A stretch of DNA of 64,000 nucleotides from Paraburkholderia phenazinium (GCF_900142845.1 NZ_FSRU01000002.1:930001-994000), one strand, 5' to 3'; shown: positions 44,536 through 54,483, counted from the stretch's first letter. The notes: generated from the sequence alone by a model not told the origin. A program made the numbers and translations.

Positions 44536-45804
44536 TCACCCCATCCGATCCGGAAAAACCAACGTCACCACCAACCCACCGTCCGCCGCATTGGCGACAC
44601 CCAGCGTCCCGCCGTTGCGGCGTACCAGTCGTCGCACAATCGCGAGTCCCAGGCCGCAATGGGCGTCGCCGCCGCGAGCGGTGTCGAGACGCACGAACGG
44701 CTGCATGGCGTGGTCAAGCTGATCGTCGGGAATGCCGGGGCCGTGATCGCGCAGCGTCATCGTATAGAGGCCGTGCTGCACGACCGTGGTGATTTCGACA
44801 GGCGGCTCGCCATACGTCATGGCGTTTTCCAGCAGGTTGGCGAGAATGCGGTCGAGATCGACCAGCGGCAATCTGAACTGGCCGCCCGCGTGCAGATCGA
44901 GTTTCACCAGCGAGTCTTCTGCGTCCTCGTCACGGGGAACGCTGCCGTACTGACTCTGGCAAAAGGCATCGACAGACACAAGCGGCGAGCCGTCCGCACG
45001 GTCGCGCACGAAGTCGAGGAACTGCGTGACGATCCTGCCGAGCGATTCGACGTCGCCGAGAAAACCGATCCGTTCCGCGCCGTCCGGCAGCAGGTCTGCG
45101 CGCACCTGCATGCGCGTGAGCGGGGTGCGCAAATCGTGAGCGACGCCCGCCAGCATCATCGCCCTCTCCTGTTCGTATTCGCTGATTTCGCGAATCATCT
45201 CGTTGAAACGGGTGATGAGTTCCGCCACCTCGCGCGGGCCGCTCACTTTCACCACCGGCGTGCTGACGCCGATACGGAATTCGCGCGCCGCAGTGGCCAG
45301 CCTGCGCAGCGGCCGTTGCGCCTGCCATGCGCCGAGGAACGCCACCAGGATCGCCAGTGCAAGCATCAATCCCAACGCGGCATGCACGCGGCCTTTGGTC
45401 AGGGTGGCGTCCGGTATCCGCAGCCAGCGGGTGTCGCCGGCGTAACGGACCCAGACCGTGCCCGTATCCGCGGCCAGCACGACCTGACTGCCCGGCGGCA
45501 AATTCTTGCGCAGCGCGTTCTCGTAGAATCCGTGCGTGTCCCGCGGCGAAGGCGGCTCGTTACCGGGCGTCGCATCGTCCGCATCCAGATAGGTCGAGCC
45601 GAGCGTCGCCGCAATGTGCCGGGCCGCCTCGATACTGTCGCGCCGCGCCTCTTCGACCACCTGCACGCCGCGGGAGGCATGTTCAGCGTGTATCTCGTTG
45701 GCTTCGAAGCCGAGCACGACGAGCGACGCCATGTAGGCCAGCACCAGCAGGCTCGTCGTCATCAGCGCAGCGCGGCCGAAGATCGTGTTAAACGGGTTTT
45801 TCAT
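44536..45804 (-). CDS. Sensor histidine kinase, HAMP-HisKA-HATPase
   Basis: A 422-residue membrane kinase with an N-terminal span (about 10-32), a periplasmic loop, a second span near 165-185 and a HAMP linker (RPLRRLATAAREFRIGVSTPV). The H-box LAGVAHDLRTPLTRM (phospho-accepting His) is followed by the ATPase end with DHGPGIPDDQLDHAM and GLGLAIVRRLV. It is of the EnvZ/RstB group and overlaps the response-regulator gene by 17 bases. It probably senses the envelope stress that the neighbouring efflux pump relieves. Confidence 0.93.
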   Translation of the reverse strand: MKNPFNTIFGRAALMTTSLLVLAYMASLVVLGFEANEIHAEHASRGVQVVEEARRDSIEAARHIAATLGSTYLDADDATPGNEPPSPRDTHGFYENALRKNLPPGSQVVLAADTGTVWVRYAGDTRWLRIPDATLTKGRVHAALGLMLALAILVAFLGAWQAQRPLRRLATAAREFRIGVSTPVVKVSGPREVAELITRFNEMIREISEYEQERAMMLAGVAHDLRTPLTRMQVRADLLPDGAERIGFLGDVESLGRIVTQFLDFVRDRADGSPLVSVDAFCQSQYGSVPRDEDAEDSLVKLDLHAGGQFRLPLVDLDRILANLLENAMTYGEPPVEITTVVQHGLYTMTLRDHGPGIPDDQLDHAMQPFVRLDTARGGDAHCGLGLAIVRRLVRRNGGTLGVANAADGGLVVTLVFPDRMG

Positions 45805-46519
45805 CGTCGCTGTCGGTCGGCACGAACATATACCCCACGCCGCGTACCGTCTGGATCACGCAAGGTTGCGACGGATCCTCCTCCAGCAGTCTGCGCAGCC
45901 GCCACACCGAGAGGTCCATGCCGCGCTCGGTGATATCCACATCCGGGCCGTACAGCAAGTCGAGCAGCTTCGCGCGCGACAAGGTTTCCATCGGATGCGT
46001 GGCCAGCACTTCAAGCAGCGCGTAGTTCGTGCCGGTCAGCTTGATCCGCTTGTCGTCGCAGAACAGGGCCCGCGCCGCCGTATCCAGGCGGAACCTGCCG
46101 AAGCGGTACGTTGCGCGGCCGCTCGCAACCAGCGGCGCCCGGCTCGAATGGCGGCGCAGCACCGCCTTGATGCGCGCCAGCAATTCGAGCGGCGTAAACG
46201 GCTTGCCGAGATAGTCGTCGGCGCCGAACTCGAGACCGACCACCCGGTCCAGGTCTTCCGCGAGCGACGTCAGCATGATGACGGGAATCGCATCGCCCAT
46301 CTCGCGCAATTGCCTGAGTGCGGTCAGTCCGTCGACGCCCGGCATCATCACATCCAGCACCACGATAGACGGCCGCTCCAGTGCCAGCCGGTTCGCCAGA
46401 TTGGTGGCGTTATGCAGGACCGAAAACTCGATGCCGCGCTGCTGAAAGAACTTTCTGAGCAGGTCGCGCAGGCCGGCGTCGTCGTCTACCAGCAGAACCT
46501 GAATCGTTTCACCCTCCAC
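45788..46519 (-). CDS. OmpR-family response regulator
   Basis: A 243-residue regulator with receiver DDD near residue 11 and phospho-acceptor Asp in IVVLDVMMPGVDG (about 55), a conserved Lys in LGKPFTPLELL, and an OmpR-type winged helix at 140-235 (ALLEVLATHPMETLSRAKLL, DLSVWRLRRLLEEDP, IQTVRGVGYMF). The GTG at 46519 with AAGGAG 7 bases before it is chosen over the longer frame to 46582. It is divergent from the RND pump genes and is the probable activator of that pump. Confidence 0.93.
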   Translation of the reverse strand: MEGETIQVLLVDDDAGLRDLLRKFFQQRGIEFSVLHNATNLANRLALERPSIVVLDVMMPGVDGLTALRQLREMGDAIPVIMLTSLAEDLDRVVGLEFGADDYLGKPFTPLELLARIKAVLRRHSSRAPLVASGRATYRFGRFRLDTAARALFCDDKRIKLTGTNYALLEVLATHPMETLSRAKLLDLLYGPDVDITERGMDLSVWRLRRLLEEDPSQPCVIQTVRGVGYMFVPTDSDDEKPV

Positions 46520-46645
46520 GCACACGCTCCTTTCAGGCCTGTTTAACACCACGGCATGTCTTGCGACACACCGGCCGCCCATTCAATCACATGACCGGAT
46601 CATAACTGGCCTCGCGAAAGCCGGCATTAGCGCGTTTTTCCGATT

Positions 46646-46660
46646 ATTTCAAACTGAAAT
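46646..46660. promoter_or_regulatory. Palindrome ATTTCA-AAC-TGAAAT in the regulator/efflux intergenic region
   Basis: A perfect 6-3-6 repeat in the 308-base AT-richer gap between the response-regulator start (46519) and the first efflux gene (about 46828). A related GATTTCATTT lies about 13 bases further on. It is a candidate binding site for the OmpR-type regulator or its target promoter. Nothing else is clear in this gap. Confidence 0.4.
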
Positions 46661-46827
46661 TTATCCAGCCGCGATTTCATTTAACGTGCTCGTGCGTTCG
46701 GTTCATCGGACAAGACGACCCGCTCACCCTGCCGTTGCGCTCGCCCGATGTCGAGCACGAAAGCCCTGCGGTGCTCATCCGTTTCCGGACGACATCGAAG
46801 TCTTGTATACGGCCAAACGGAGTTCAC

Positions 46828-48453
46828 TTGAGCAACCTGTTTCCACCCGGTCGACTTGCGCGCTCTATTTCGAAGATAAGTAGTCCTATTCGCAAAGATC
46901 GCCTCTTGCGCCCGACCGTTTTATCGCCCGACACGCACCGCCGCAAGCCGGTGCGGTCATCAGGGCGCAGCCTGCGGCTCGGCTGCGCCCTCGTTGCCAC
47001 GCTCTGCATCGCGGCCTGCGCCGTGGGTCCCGATTACCGCCGGCCCGCACTGGACCTTCCCGCCACCTTCAAGGAAGGAGCCGACTGGCAGCGCGCGCAG
47101 GCCGACCCGCAAGGTGCGATTTCGAGCACCTGGTGGCTCGACTATCGCGACGACACCCTGTCTCATCTGATCGAGCAGTCGCTCAAGGCGAATCAGTCGA
47201 TCGCCGCCGCGGAAGCCGCCTACCGGCTCGCCAAGGCCACGGTCGACGCCAACACCGCGAGCCTCTTTCCGACCGTCGGCGCGGGCCTCTCCGGATCGCG
47301 CAGCGGCACCGGCGCCGGGGCCAGCACGACAGGCGCGGGCAGCGTGACCAACCTCGCCACCGCGGATCTCTCCGCGAGTTGGGAGCTCGACCTGTGGGGC
47401 GAAGTCCGGCGCGAGATCGAGTCGGCCAAAGCCAGCGCCGAGGCGAGCGACGCGCAGCTTGCCGGCGAACGCCTGTCGATCGCGGCGAGCGTCGCCTCCG
47501 ACTACTTCGCGCTGCGCCAGGCCGATATCGACATCGATTCGCTCCAGCAGCAGCAACAGCTCGACGCCCGCATTCTGGAGATGACGCGGGCCGGTTTTCT
47601 GCAGGGCACTGCGTCGAACGACGACGTGCTCACGGCACAGGACACGCTGGAAGCCGTGATTGCCGACCTGCAAACCACCGAGACCTCGCGCGAGCAGGAC
47701 GAGCATGCCATCGCCGTGCTGATCGGCACGCCGCCGGCCAGCTTCTCCCTGCCGCCGCAGCGCGACTATGCCTTCGCCACCCCCTCGGTGCCGCTCGGGT
47801 TTCCCTCCCAACTGCTCGAACGGCGCTACGACGTGGTCAACGCGGAACGCACGGCGGCGGCGGCCAACGCCAAGATCGGCGTCGCCAAGGCGGCCTTCTT
47901 CCCGACCCTGACGCTTTCCGCGGAAGGCGGCTTCGAGCACAACACGCTGGCGAACCTGTTCTCGCTGCCGAGCCGCTTCTGGACGCTCGGCCCGGATCTG
48001 GCCGCGACGATCTTCGATGGCGGCGCGCGCACGGCGGCGGTCCACGAGGCCGAAGCCACCTACGACGAAGAGGTTGCGACCTACCGCGCAACCGTGCTGA
48101 CGGCGTTCCAGAACGTCGAGGACAGCCTGTCTTCGTACAACCATCTGCAGCAGCAGGAACAGGCGTTCGCCCACATCTACCAGCGCAACCGCCAGCTCTT
48201 CGCGAGCGAACAGGCCCAGTTGCAGGCCGGCACGGCCAGCGAGCAGAGCCTGCTCACCCAGCAGCTCACGCTGTTACAGGCCGAGCAGAACCTGAAGGAC
48301 ACGCAGGCTTCGCTCGCCGAAAGCAGCGTCACGCTGGTCAAGAATCTCGGCGGCGGCTGGCAGTGGGATGACGCAAAAGGCGCCGCGGTAAGCGCCAATA
48401 CGTCCTCCCCACAGCAGCCGTTGGAACAAACATCAGGAGTCCTGTCGCAATGA
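46828..48453 (+). CDS. Outer-membrane efflux lipoprotein (NodT/OprM family)
   Basis: An outer-membrane channel protein of the RND tripartite pump. The lipobox CIAAC (in ATLCIAACAVGP) is near residue 64 of this frame, followed by GPDYRRPALDLPATF and two helical repeat halves (WWLDYRDDTLSHLIEQSL, then ERRYDVVNAERTAAAANAKIG). The start is uncertain: TTG at 46828 follows GGAG, but gives a long leader before the lipoprotein signal; GTG at 46951 would give a normal 23-residue signal without a clear ribosome site. Its stop overlaps the adaptor start by 4 bases. Confidence 0.9.
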   Translation: MSNLFPPGRLARSISKISSPIRKDRLLRPTVLSPDTHRRKPVRSSGRSLRLGCALVATLCIAACAVGPDYRRPALDLPATFKEGADWQRAQADPQGAISSTWWLDYRDDTLSHLIEQSLKANQSIAAAEAAYRLAKATVDANTASLFPTVGAGLSGSRSGTGAGASTTGAGSVTNLATADLSASWELDLWGEVRREIESAKASAEASDAQLAGERLSIAASVASDYFALRQADIDIDSLQQQQQLDARILEMTRAGFLQGTASNDDVLTAQDTLEAVIADLQTTETSREQDEHAIAVLIGTPPASFSLPPQRDYAFATPSVPLGFPSQLLERRYDVVNAERTAAAANAKIGVAKAAFFPTLTLSAEGGFEHNTLANLFSLPSRFWTLGPDLAATIFDGGARTAAVHEAEATYDEEVATYRATVLTAFQNVEDSLSSYNHLQQQEQAFAHIYQRNRQLFASEQAQLQAGTASEQSLLTQQLTLLQAEQNLKDTQASLAESSVTLVKNLGGGWQWDDAKGAAVSANTSSPQQPLEQTSGVLSQ

Positions 48454-49667
48454 AACATCACACGTTGTGCTTTGGCCTGTTCGCGCTGTCGGCACTCGCC
48501 GCGCTTTCCGCCTGCAGCGGTCACGGTCAGCCGCCGGCACCGCCGCCCGCCCAGGTCGGCGTCGTCACTGTCGAACCGCAAAGCATTGCGCTCACGCGCC
48601 CCCTGATCGGACGGCTCGCGCCCTACCTCAGCGCCAACGTCACCGCGCGCGTCTCCGGCGTCCTGCTCAGGCGGGTCTACACCGAAGGCAGCGAGGTCAA
48701 GCCCGGCCAGGTGCTGTTCGAAATCGACCCTGCCTACTATCAGGCCCAGCTCAACAACGACCTCGGCGTGCTCGGCGAAGACGAGGCTACCTGGTTGAAC
48801 GACCGCGTCAACGCGGAGCGCTATCACAAGCTGTTGCCGGCCGGCTCCGTGTCGCAGCAGACCGTGGACAACGCCGACGCGACCGTGCGCACCGACGCAG
48901 CCAAGGTCAAGGCAGACCAGGCGCTGGTCGACAGCGCGCGGGTCAACCTCGGCTATACCAAAGTGACCTCGCCGATCGGCGGCGTCGCCAGCCAGCAGCA
49001 GGTGACCGTCGGCGCCGTGGTAGGCAGCAGCACGAGCGACGCCGGCTCCGGCGGCACCCTCCTCACGACCGTCAACCAGATCGATCCGCTCTACGTGAAC
49101 TTCACCATCAGCGCGGCGGATCTGCTGACGTTGCGGGAAGCGAACCGCCGCGGCAATGTCGCGCTCGCCCAGCAGGATCAGACCACGGTGCAGATCGTCT
49201 TGCCGGATGGCACCCCGTACGATCAGTCAGGTGTACTGGATTTCTCCGACGTCACCGTCAACGCGACCACCGACGCCGTCAACCTGCGCGCGCGGGTGCC
49301 GAACGCCCAGCACATGTTGTTGCCCGGCATGTACGTGACGCTGAACGTCAACCTCGGCCAGCAGCACGATGTCTTCCTGGTGCCGCAAGAGGCGCTGCAA
49401 CGCGACACGGTCGGCGCCTACGCAATGATCGTCGACGCCGGCGGCAAGGTGGCGCGCAAGGACGTCACCGCCACCGACAACGCCGGCACCGACTGGATCG
49501 TCACTAGCGGTCTCACGGCCGGCGAGCAGGTGATCGTCTCAGGCCTGCAAGGCGCACATGAGGGCGCCCAGGTCAAGGCAAGCCCGTGGCACGCCCCGGC
49601 AGCAGCCTCGCCGCAAGGCAGTTCTGCCCCTGCTGCAGGCGCGCAGAGCGCCGGCAACGCACAATAA
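48450..49667 (+). CDS. RND efflux periplasmic adaptor (membrane fusion protein)
   Basis: A 405-residue lipoprotein (lipobox LSAC, Cys near residue 22) of the AcrA/MexA type. It has a biotinyl-lipoyl-like barrel strand ARVSGVLLRRVYTEGSEVKPGQ and a long helical hairpin in residues 90-170. The end is rich in Ala/Ser/Pro and polar, typical of adaptors. It links the inner-membrane pump to the outer-membrane channel, and it overlaps the channel gene by 4 bases. Confidence 0.95.
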   Translation: MKHHTLCFGLFALSALAALSACSGHGQPPAPPPAQVGVVTVEPQSIALTRPLIGRLAPYLSANVTARVSGVLLRRVYTEGSEVKPGQVLFEIDPAYYQAQLNNDLGVLGEDEATWLNDRVNAERYHKLLPAGSVSQQTVDNADATVRTDAAKVKADQALVDSARVNLGYTKVTSPIGGVASQQQVTVGAVVGSSTSDAGSGGTLLTTVNQIDPLYVNFTISAADLLTLREANRRGNVALAQQDQTTVQIVLPDGTPYDQSGVLDFSDVTVNATTDAVNLRARVPNAQHMLLPGMYVTLNVNLGQQHDVFLVPQEALQRDTVGAYAMIVDAGGKVARKDVTATDNAGTDWIVTSGLTAGEQVIVSGLQGAHEGAQVKASPWHAPAAASPQGSSAPAAGAQSAGNAQ

Positions 49668-49679
49668 GGAAGCCGCCCC

Positions 49680-52600
49680 ATGCCCCGCTTTTTTATCGAT
49701 CGCCCGGTTTTTGCCTGGGTGATCCCGATTCTGATCTGTATCCTCGGCGTGATTTCGATGCTCAATCTCGGCATCGATTCCTACCCGGACATCGCACCGC
49801 CTGAAGTCACCGTCACGGCAACCTACCCTGGCGCCAGCGCGGCGACCATGGAGTCGACCGTGACCCAGGTGATCGAGCAGCAGCTCACCGGCATCGACAA
49901 CCTGCTGTACTTCAGCTCGGCGTCCAACTCCAACGGCACCGTCACCATCACGCTGAGCTTCGCGACCGGCACCAATCCGGATACGGCGGAAGTGCAGGTG
50001 CAGAACAAGGTCAGTCTGGCCCAGCCGCTGCTGCCGACCCAGGTCACCCAGCAGGGTGTCGTCGTCGCCAAGGCGAGTCCCGACATCCTGATGTTCGTGT
50101 CGCTGCAGTCGAACAATCCGGCCATCGACGCCTCGCGCCTGAGCGACATCATCGCTTCGCAGATCCAGCCGGTCATCGCGCGGGTCAATGGGGTGGGCAA
50201 CACCTTCATGCTCGGCTCGGAATACGCCGTGCGGATCTGGCTGAATCCGGACAAGCTACAGGGCTACGGCCTGTCCACCACCCAGGTGCTCAACGCCGTC
50301 AGCGCGCAGAACGCGCAGTTCGCGACGGGTTCGCTCGGCGCCGATCCGGCCGTCAAGGGGCAAACGTTTACCGCGACCGTGTCCGGCGATACGCTGTTTT
50401 CCTCGCTCAAGCAGTTCCGCGACATCATCCTGCTGACCAATAGCAACGGCACCGTCGTCAGGCTGAGCGACGTTGCCCGCATCACCTTCGGCGCGCAAAC
50501 CTACGGCTCGGCCTCGGTCTACAACGGCAAGGCCGCCGGCGGCATGGGCGTGTATCTGCTGCCCGGCGCCAACGCCCTCGCGGTCGCCAAGGCCGTGAAG
50601 GCCGAGATGGCTATTCTCGCCAAGGATCTGCCCGCCGGCGTCAAGTGGGATGTGCCTTACGACACGACGCCGTTCATTACCGCCTCGATCACCGACGTGG
50701 TCCGCACGCTGCTCGAGGCCATCGTGCTGGTCTTCGTGGTGATGCTGATTTTCCTGCAGAACCTGCGCGCCACGATCATTCCAACGCTCGTCATTCCCGT
50801 GGCGTTGCTGGGCACCTTTATCGGCCTCTCGCTGCTGCACTACACGCTCAATCAGCTCACGCTGTTCGGCATGGTGCTCGCCATCGGCATTGTGGTGGAC
50901 GATGCGATCGTGGTGATCGAGAACGTCGAGCGCATCATGACGGAAGAGCGTCTCCCACCACGGGAGGCCACCCGCAAGGCAATGGGCCAGATTACCGGCG
51001 CGATCCTTGCGATCACCGTCGTGCTGGCTGCGGTGTTCGTGCCGTCGGCGTTGCAACCGGGCGCCACCGGCATCATCTATGCGCAGTTTGCCCTGACGAT
51101 CGCCGTATCCATGATCGTTTCGGCTTTCCTTGCCATGTCGTTCACACCGGCACTGTGTGCGGCCATTCTCAGACCGACGCACGACGAGCATAAGAACGTA
51201 GTCTTCCGCTGGTTCGACAGCGGTCTCGAACGTATCAACCGGACCTACATTCGCCAGATCGGCGGTGCGGTGCGTCACGCGCCGCGCTGGATGATTGTCT
51301 TCGTGCTGCTGGCTATGCTGGCAGGTTTTCTGTACACGCGTCTGCCCACCAGCTTTGTCCCGGATGAGGACCAGGGTTTCATGCTCGCGCTCGTCAACCT
51401 GCCGACAGGCGCCACGATCCAGCGCACCGACCAGGCCATGGCCGAAGTCTCGGACAAGCTCAAGCATAGTCCCATCAGCAAAGACATTGCCGCCGTGTTC
51501 CAGATTGAAGGTTTCAGCTTCGTGGGCAATAGCGAAAACGTGGGCATGGCGTTCATCCAGTTGACCGACTGGGACAAGCGCCCGGAAACCGCGATGCAAC
51601 TGATTCCGCAAGCCAACAGGATATTGCACGGGATTCCCGACGCGCAGGTCTTCGTCGTCAATCTCCCCACCATCCGCGGCCTGAGCCAGTTCGGCGGCAT
51701 CGATATGTTCCTGCAGGCTCGCGCGGGCCAGTCGCGCGCGCAACTGGCGCAGGCTGAACATATTCTGCTGGGCAACGCCGCCAAAAACACGACGCTATAC
51801 GGTATTCGTCCCAATTCGTTGCCCGATGCACCGCAACTGGAGATGTCCGTCGATCGCGTACACGCGCAGGCCATGGGGCTCTCGCTGACCGATGTCTACA
51901 ACGCCATCCAGATGGAGCTGGCCCCGTACTATGTGAATCAGTTCACCTATGGGGGGCGTGTCAAGCGGGTGTATCTGCAGGCCGACGCGCCCTACCGGAT
52001 GGGCGTGGATGCGTTCCAGCACATCTATACGCCGAGCGGAATCAGCAGCGCCTCGACCGGCGCGGCCAGCTCATACGCCGATACCACCAACACCAGCGGC
52101 TATCTGACCACCGTCAATCCCTCCGCGAGCAATACCTCGCTCAGTCCGTACAACATGGTCCCCCTGTCCAGCGTCGTGAAGACGCACTGGGATGTGGGTC
52201 CGGTCGCGTTGCCGCGCTATAACGGCTACTCCGCCATCGAGATCGTCGGCAACCCGGCGCCGGGCTATTCGACCGGCGAGGCCATGAAGACCCTGCAGCA
52301 TATCGTCGACACCGCGCTGCCATCGGGTTTCGCCGCGGACTGGACAGGTCAGTCGTACCAGGAAATTCTGGCCGGCAATTCGGCGACGCTGCTGATGATC
52401 CTGTCGATCGTGGTGGTGTTCCTGTGTCTTGCCGCACTGTACGAGAGCTGGTCGATCCCGGTCGCCGTCCTGCTCGTGGTGCCCCTGGGCATGCTCGGCA
52501 TGCTGGCGTTCTGCCTGATGCGCGGCATTCCTAACGACATTTACTTCAAGATCGGTCTCGTGACGGTGATCGGCCTTGCGGCGAAGAACGCGATCCTGAT

Positions 52601-52937
52601 CGTGGAGTTCGCGGTGGAGGGACAGGCCAAGGGCATGACGCTCTACGACGCCGTGCTGAGCGCCGGCAAGCTGCGGCTGCGCCCGATCCTGATGACCTCG
52701 ATGGCCTTCATTCTGGGTGTCTTCCCGCTGGTGATTTCGACCGGCGCAGGGGCTTCGTCGCGGCACGAAATCGGCACGGGCGTGATCGGCGGCATGCTGT
52801 TCGCGACCTTCCTCGGGCTGCTGCTGATCCCCGTGTTCTACGTGGTCGTGCGGCGCGTGCTCGGCGACAAGCTCGACGAGGTCTCGCACAAACTGCCGCA
52901 TCACGGCGATGAAGGCGCCCACGACGCCGGCGCCTGA
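49680..52937 (+). CDS. RND efflux pump, inner-membrane transporter (HAE1/AcrB type)
   Basis: A 1085-residue pump with twelve membrane spans and two large periplasmic loops. The proton-relay aspartates are in IVVDDAIVVIENVER (TM4) and the conserved Lys is in GLAAKNAILIVEFA (TM10). The N-terminal RPVFAWVIPILICILG and the PDIAPPEVTVTATYPGA repeat are family-typical. It starts after TAAGGAAG 12 bases past the adaptor stop. It is slightly longer than AcrB (1049). It extrudes hydrophobic or amphiphilic drugs; no specific substrate is implied. The Gly/Ser/Thr-rich insertion near residue 790 is unusual. Confidence 0.96.
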   Translation: MPRFFIDRPVFAWVIPILICILGVISMLNLGIDSYPDIAPPEVTVTATYPGASAATMESTVTQVIEQQLTGIDNLLYFSSASNSNGTVTITLSFATGTNPDTAEVQVQNKVSLAQPLLPTQVTQQGVVVAKASPDILMFVSLQSNNPAIDASRLSDIIASQIQPVIARVNGVGNTFMLGSEYAVRIWLNPDKLQGYGLSTTQVLNAVSAQNAQFATGSLGADPAVKGQTFTATVSGDTLFSSLKQFRDIILLTNSNGTVVRLSDVARITFGAQTYGSASVYNGKAAGGMGVYLLPGANALAVAKAVKAEMAILAKDLPAGVKWDVPYDTTPFITASITDVVRTLLEAIVLVFVVMLIFLQNLRATIIPTLVIPVALLGTFIGLSLLHYTLNQLTLFGMVLAIGIVVDDAIVVIENVERIMTEERLPPREATRKAMGQITGAILAITVVLAAVFVPSALQPGATGIIYAQFALTIAVSMIVSAFLAMSFTPALCAAILRPTHDEHKNVVFRWFDSGLERINRTYIRQIGGAVRHAPRWMIVFVLLAMLAGFLYTRLPTSFVPDEDQGFMLALVNLPTGATIQRTDQAMAEVSDKLKHSPISKDIAAVFQIEGFSFVGNSENVGMAFIQLTDWDKRPETAMQLIPQANRILHGIPDAQVFVVNLPTIRGLSQFGGIDMFLQARAGQSRAQLAQAEHILLGNAAKNTTLYGIRPNSLPDAPQLEMSVDRVHAQAMGLSLTDVYNAIQMELAPYYVNQFTYGGRVKRVYLQADAPYRMGVDAFQHIYTPSGISSASTGAASSYADTTNTSGYLTTVNPSASNTSLSPYNMVPLSSVVKTHWDVGPVALPRYNGYSAIEIVGNPAPGYSTGEAMKTLQHIVDTALPSGFAADWTGQSYQEILAGNSATLLMILSIVVVFLCLAALYESWSIPVAVLLVVPLGMLGMLAFCLMRGIPNDIYFKIGLVTVIGLAAKNAILIVEFAVEGQAKGMTLYDAVLSAGKLRLRPILMTSMAFILGVFPLVISTGAGASSRHEIGTGVIGGMLFATFLGLLLIPVFYVVVRRVLGDKLDEVSHKLPHHGDEGAHDAGA

Positions 52938-53011
52938 TAGCCCTCCTGCTGGAGCACGTCGGCGAGCGGGCCGACGTGCTCCAGATCCTGCATCCCCATC
53001 CCGAACGACTG

Positions 53012-53254
53012 CTAGCGTCGCGCCCGTCTTTGCCGGTCACGCTCGGCCAGCAGTGGCGGCATCAGGTCCTCGATGTATTGCCGCGCTTCGCCGCGTGTCG
53101 TCACCCGCTGGAAACGCTGATGGGCCTGAGCGTGGCCATCCAGCTCGATATGGGCTTTTTTCAGCACGTGCAGGAAGGCCATCAGGCTGGTGCCGTCGCG
53201 CAAAGGCTCGTTGTCGCGGAGATGGCGGTTATCCGGTGGGATTTGTCGGGCCAT
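53012..53254 (-). CDS. Small hypothetical protein downstream of the phosphoesterase
   Basis: An 80-residue basic protein (MARQIPPDNRHLRDNEPL start) with LMAFLHVLKKAHIEL as a helical core. Its ATG is 2 bases after the stop of the preceding phosphoesterase gene, and GGAGA is upstream. The spacing argues for co-transcription. I do not recognise the family; no signal peptide. Confidence 0.6.
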   Translation of the reverse strand: MARQIPPDNRHLRDNEPLRDGTSLMAFLHVLKKAHIELDGHAQAHQRFQRVTTRGEARQYIEDLMPPLLAERDRQRRARR

Positions 53255-53256
53255 GG

Positions 53257-54483
53257 TCAGAGGGTCTCCGGGCAGTCGACGCGGCAAGTCGTCGAAATCA
53301 GCGACAGCAGGTCCGTCGCATTGCGATCGCGTTCGGTCAGCGACGGGATGTCGAACAGGCGCTCGAGAGTCGCGAGCACGGAGCTATGGTCGTACACGGT
53401 ATGGTCGATCACGCCTTGCCTGACCCACGGCGACACCACGATGGCCGGGACGCGCACGCCGTAGACATCGAACAGGAATCCATTCGCGTTCAGCGTCGCA
53501 GGCGCGTTGTCGTTCGGCCGCGCTGCTTCGCCGGGTTCGACGGAGTCGTAAAAGCCACCATGCTCGTCGTACAGGATCACGAGCAGGCTGCTCTGCCACA
53601 ACGGCGAATTGCGGATCGCGTTGTAGACGCGAGCCACTAGCTGGTCGCCGGCCGCCAGACGGTCCATGGGATGCTGCGAGGTACCGCCCTCGTAGGTGCT
53701 CTGGACGATGTTCCCATAGGAAGGTTCGATGAAGGTGTAGCGGGCGGTGTAGCCGGCGTTGAGGTCGGCCCCGAAGTGCGACAGGCCGTCGACGTCGAAG
53801 AAACCAATGCCCTTGATAGACGCCACTTGCGGCACCCGTCCACACAGCAGGCCCGAGTCGTCCTGATAGAGACGGTAGTTGCCTTTGCCCAGTGCGTCGA
53901 AGATGGAACCGTTCGGGTAGGCGAAGCCACCCAAAGGCTCCCATGCCGCCATCTCCGCTGAGGTCGGCGAATGGTCCAGGCCGGCCGAGGACGCGCCGTG
54001 CAGGAAAAACCGGTTCGGCCAGGTCGGACCAGGCAGCGACGCACGCCAGCCGTCGCATAGCGCGAATTCAGTCGCCAACCGGTACATGGCAGGCGACTGC
54101 GCGGCGGTGTCGACGCCCTGCATGATCGCGCCCACGCTGGCCGCCGGCGGTGGCGCGCCTTCCGTGTGGCTCGTCGCGTAGTTCGAGGCGAAGCCGCCGT
54201 TCAGGACAGGCGGATACGCCGCGCCTTTGGTGAACGGCACGCCCGCGCCGCAAAGCTGTTCGAGTACGTCCGTGAACTCGTGTCCGGGGTCGGTGGGCAT
54301 GGGGTCGGGCGCCCCGCCGCCGAACGCGTAGGTCGTGCCGTTATAGCTGTTGGTATTGCCGGAAGTCGCCGCGACGATACCCGGTATGCCCGACAGCGCA
54401 AACATATGATCGAACGACCGGTTCTCCAGCATCAGCACAAACACATGTTCAATGGGTGTTCCGCCCGGCGCGATTGCGTTCAT
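53257..54483 (-). CDS. Phosphoesterase (phospholipase C / acid phosphatase AcpA-like)
   Basis: A 408-residue protein of the phosphoesterase PF04185 type. The metal and nucleophile motif ENRSFDHMF is near residue 20, FFLHGASSAG lies mid-protein and DEHGGFYDSVEPG is near residue 305. The family hydrolyses phosphate esters or phospholipids and normally is secreted, but no signal peptide is seen in this frame. It might leave the cell by another route or act inside. It is followed by a small basic protein gene in tight linkage. Confidence 0.9.
   Translation of the reverse strand: MNAIAPGGTPIEHVFVLMLENRSFDHMFALSGIPGIVAATSGNTNSYNGTTYAFGGGAPDPMPTDPGHEFTDVLEQLCGAGVPFTKGAAYPPVLNGGFASNYATSHTEGAPPPAASVGAIMQGVDTAAQSPAMYRLATEFALCDGWRASLPGPTWPNRFFLHGASSAGLDHSPTSAEMAAWEPLGGFAYPNGSIFDALGKGNYRLYQDDSGLLCGRVPQVASIKGIGFFDVDGLSHFGADLNAGYTARYTFIEPSYGNIVQSTYEGGTSQHPMDRLAAGDQLVARVYNAIRNSPLWQSSLLVILYDEHGGFYDSVEPGEAARPNDNAPATLNANGFLFDVYGVRVPAIVVSPWVRQGVIDHTVYDHSSVLATLERLFDIPSLTERDRNATDLLSLISTTCRVDCPETL

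Noticed and set aside
50256..51761. 501-residue minus-strand open frame
   Set aside because: Antisense to the RND pump gene, with His/Glu/Arg-rich shadow composition and no ribosome site.
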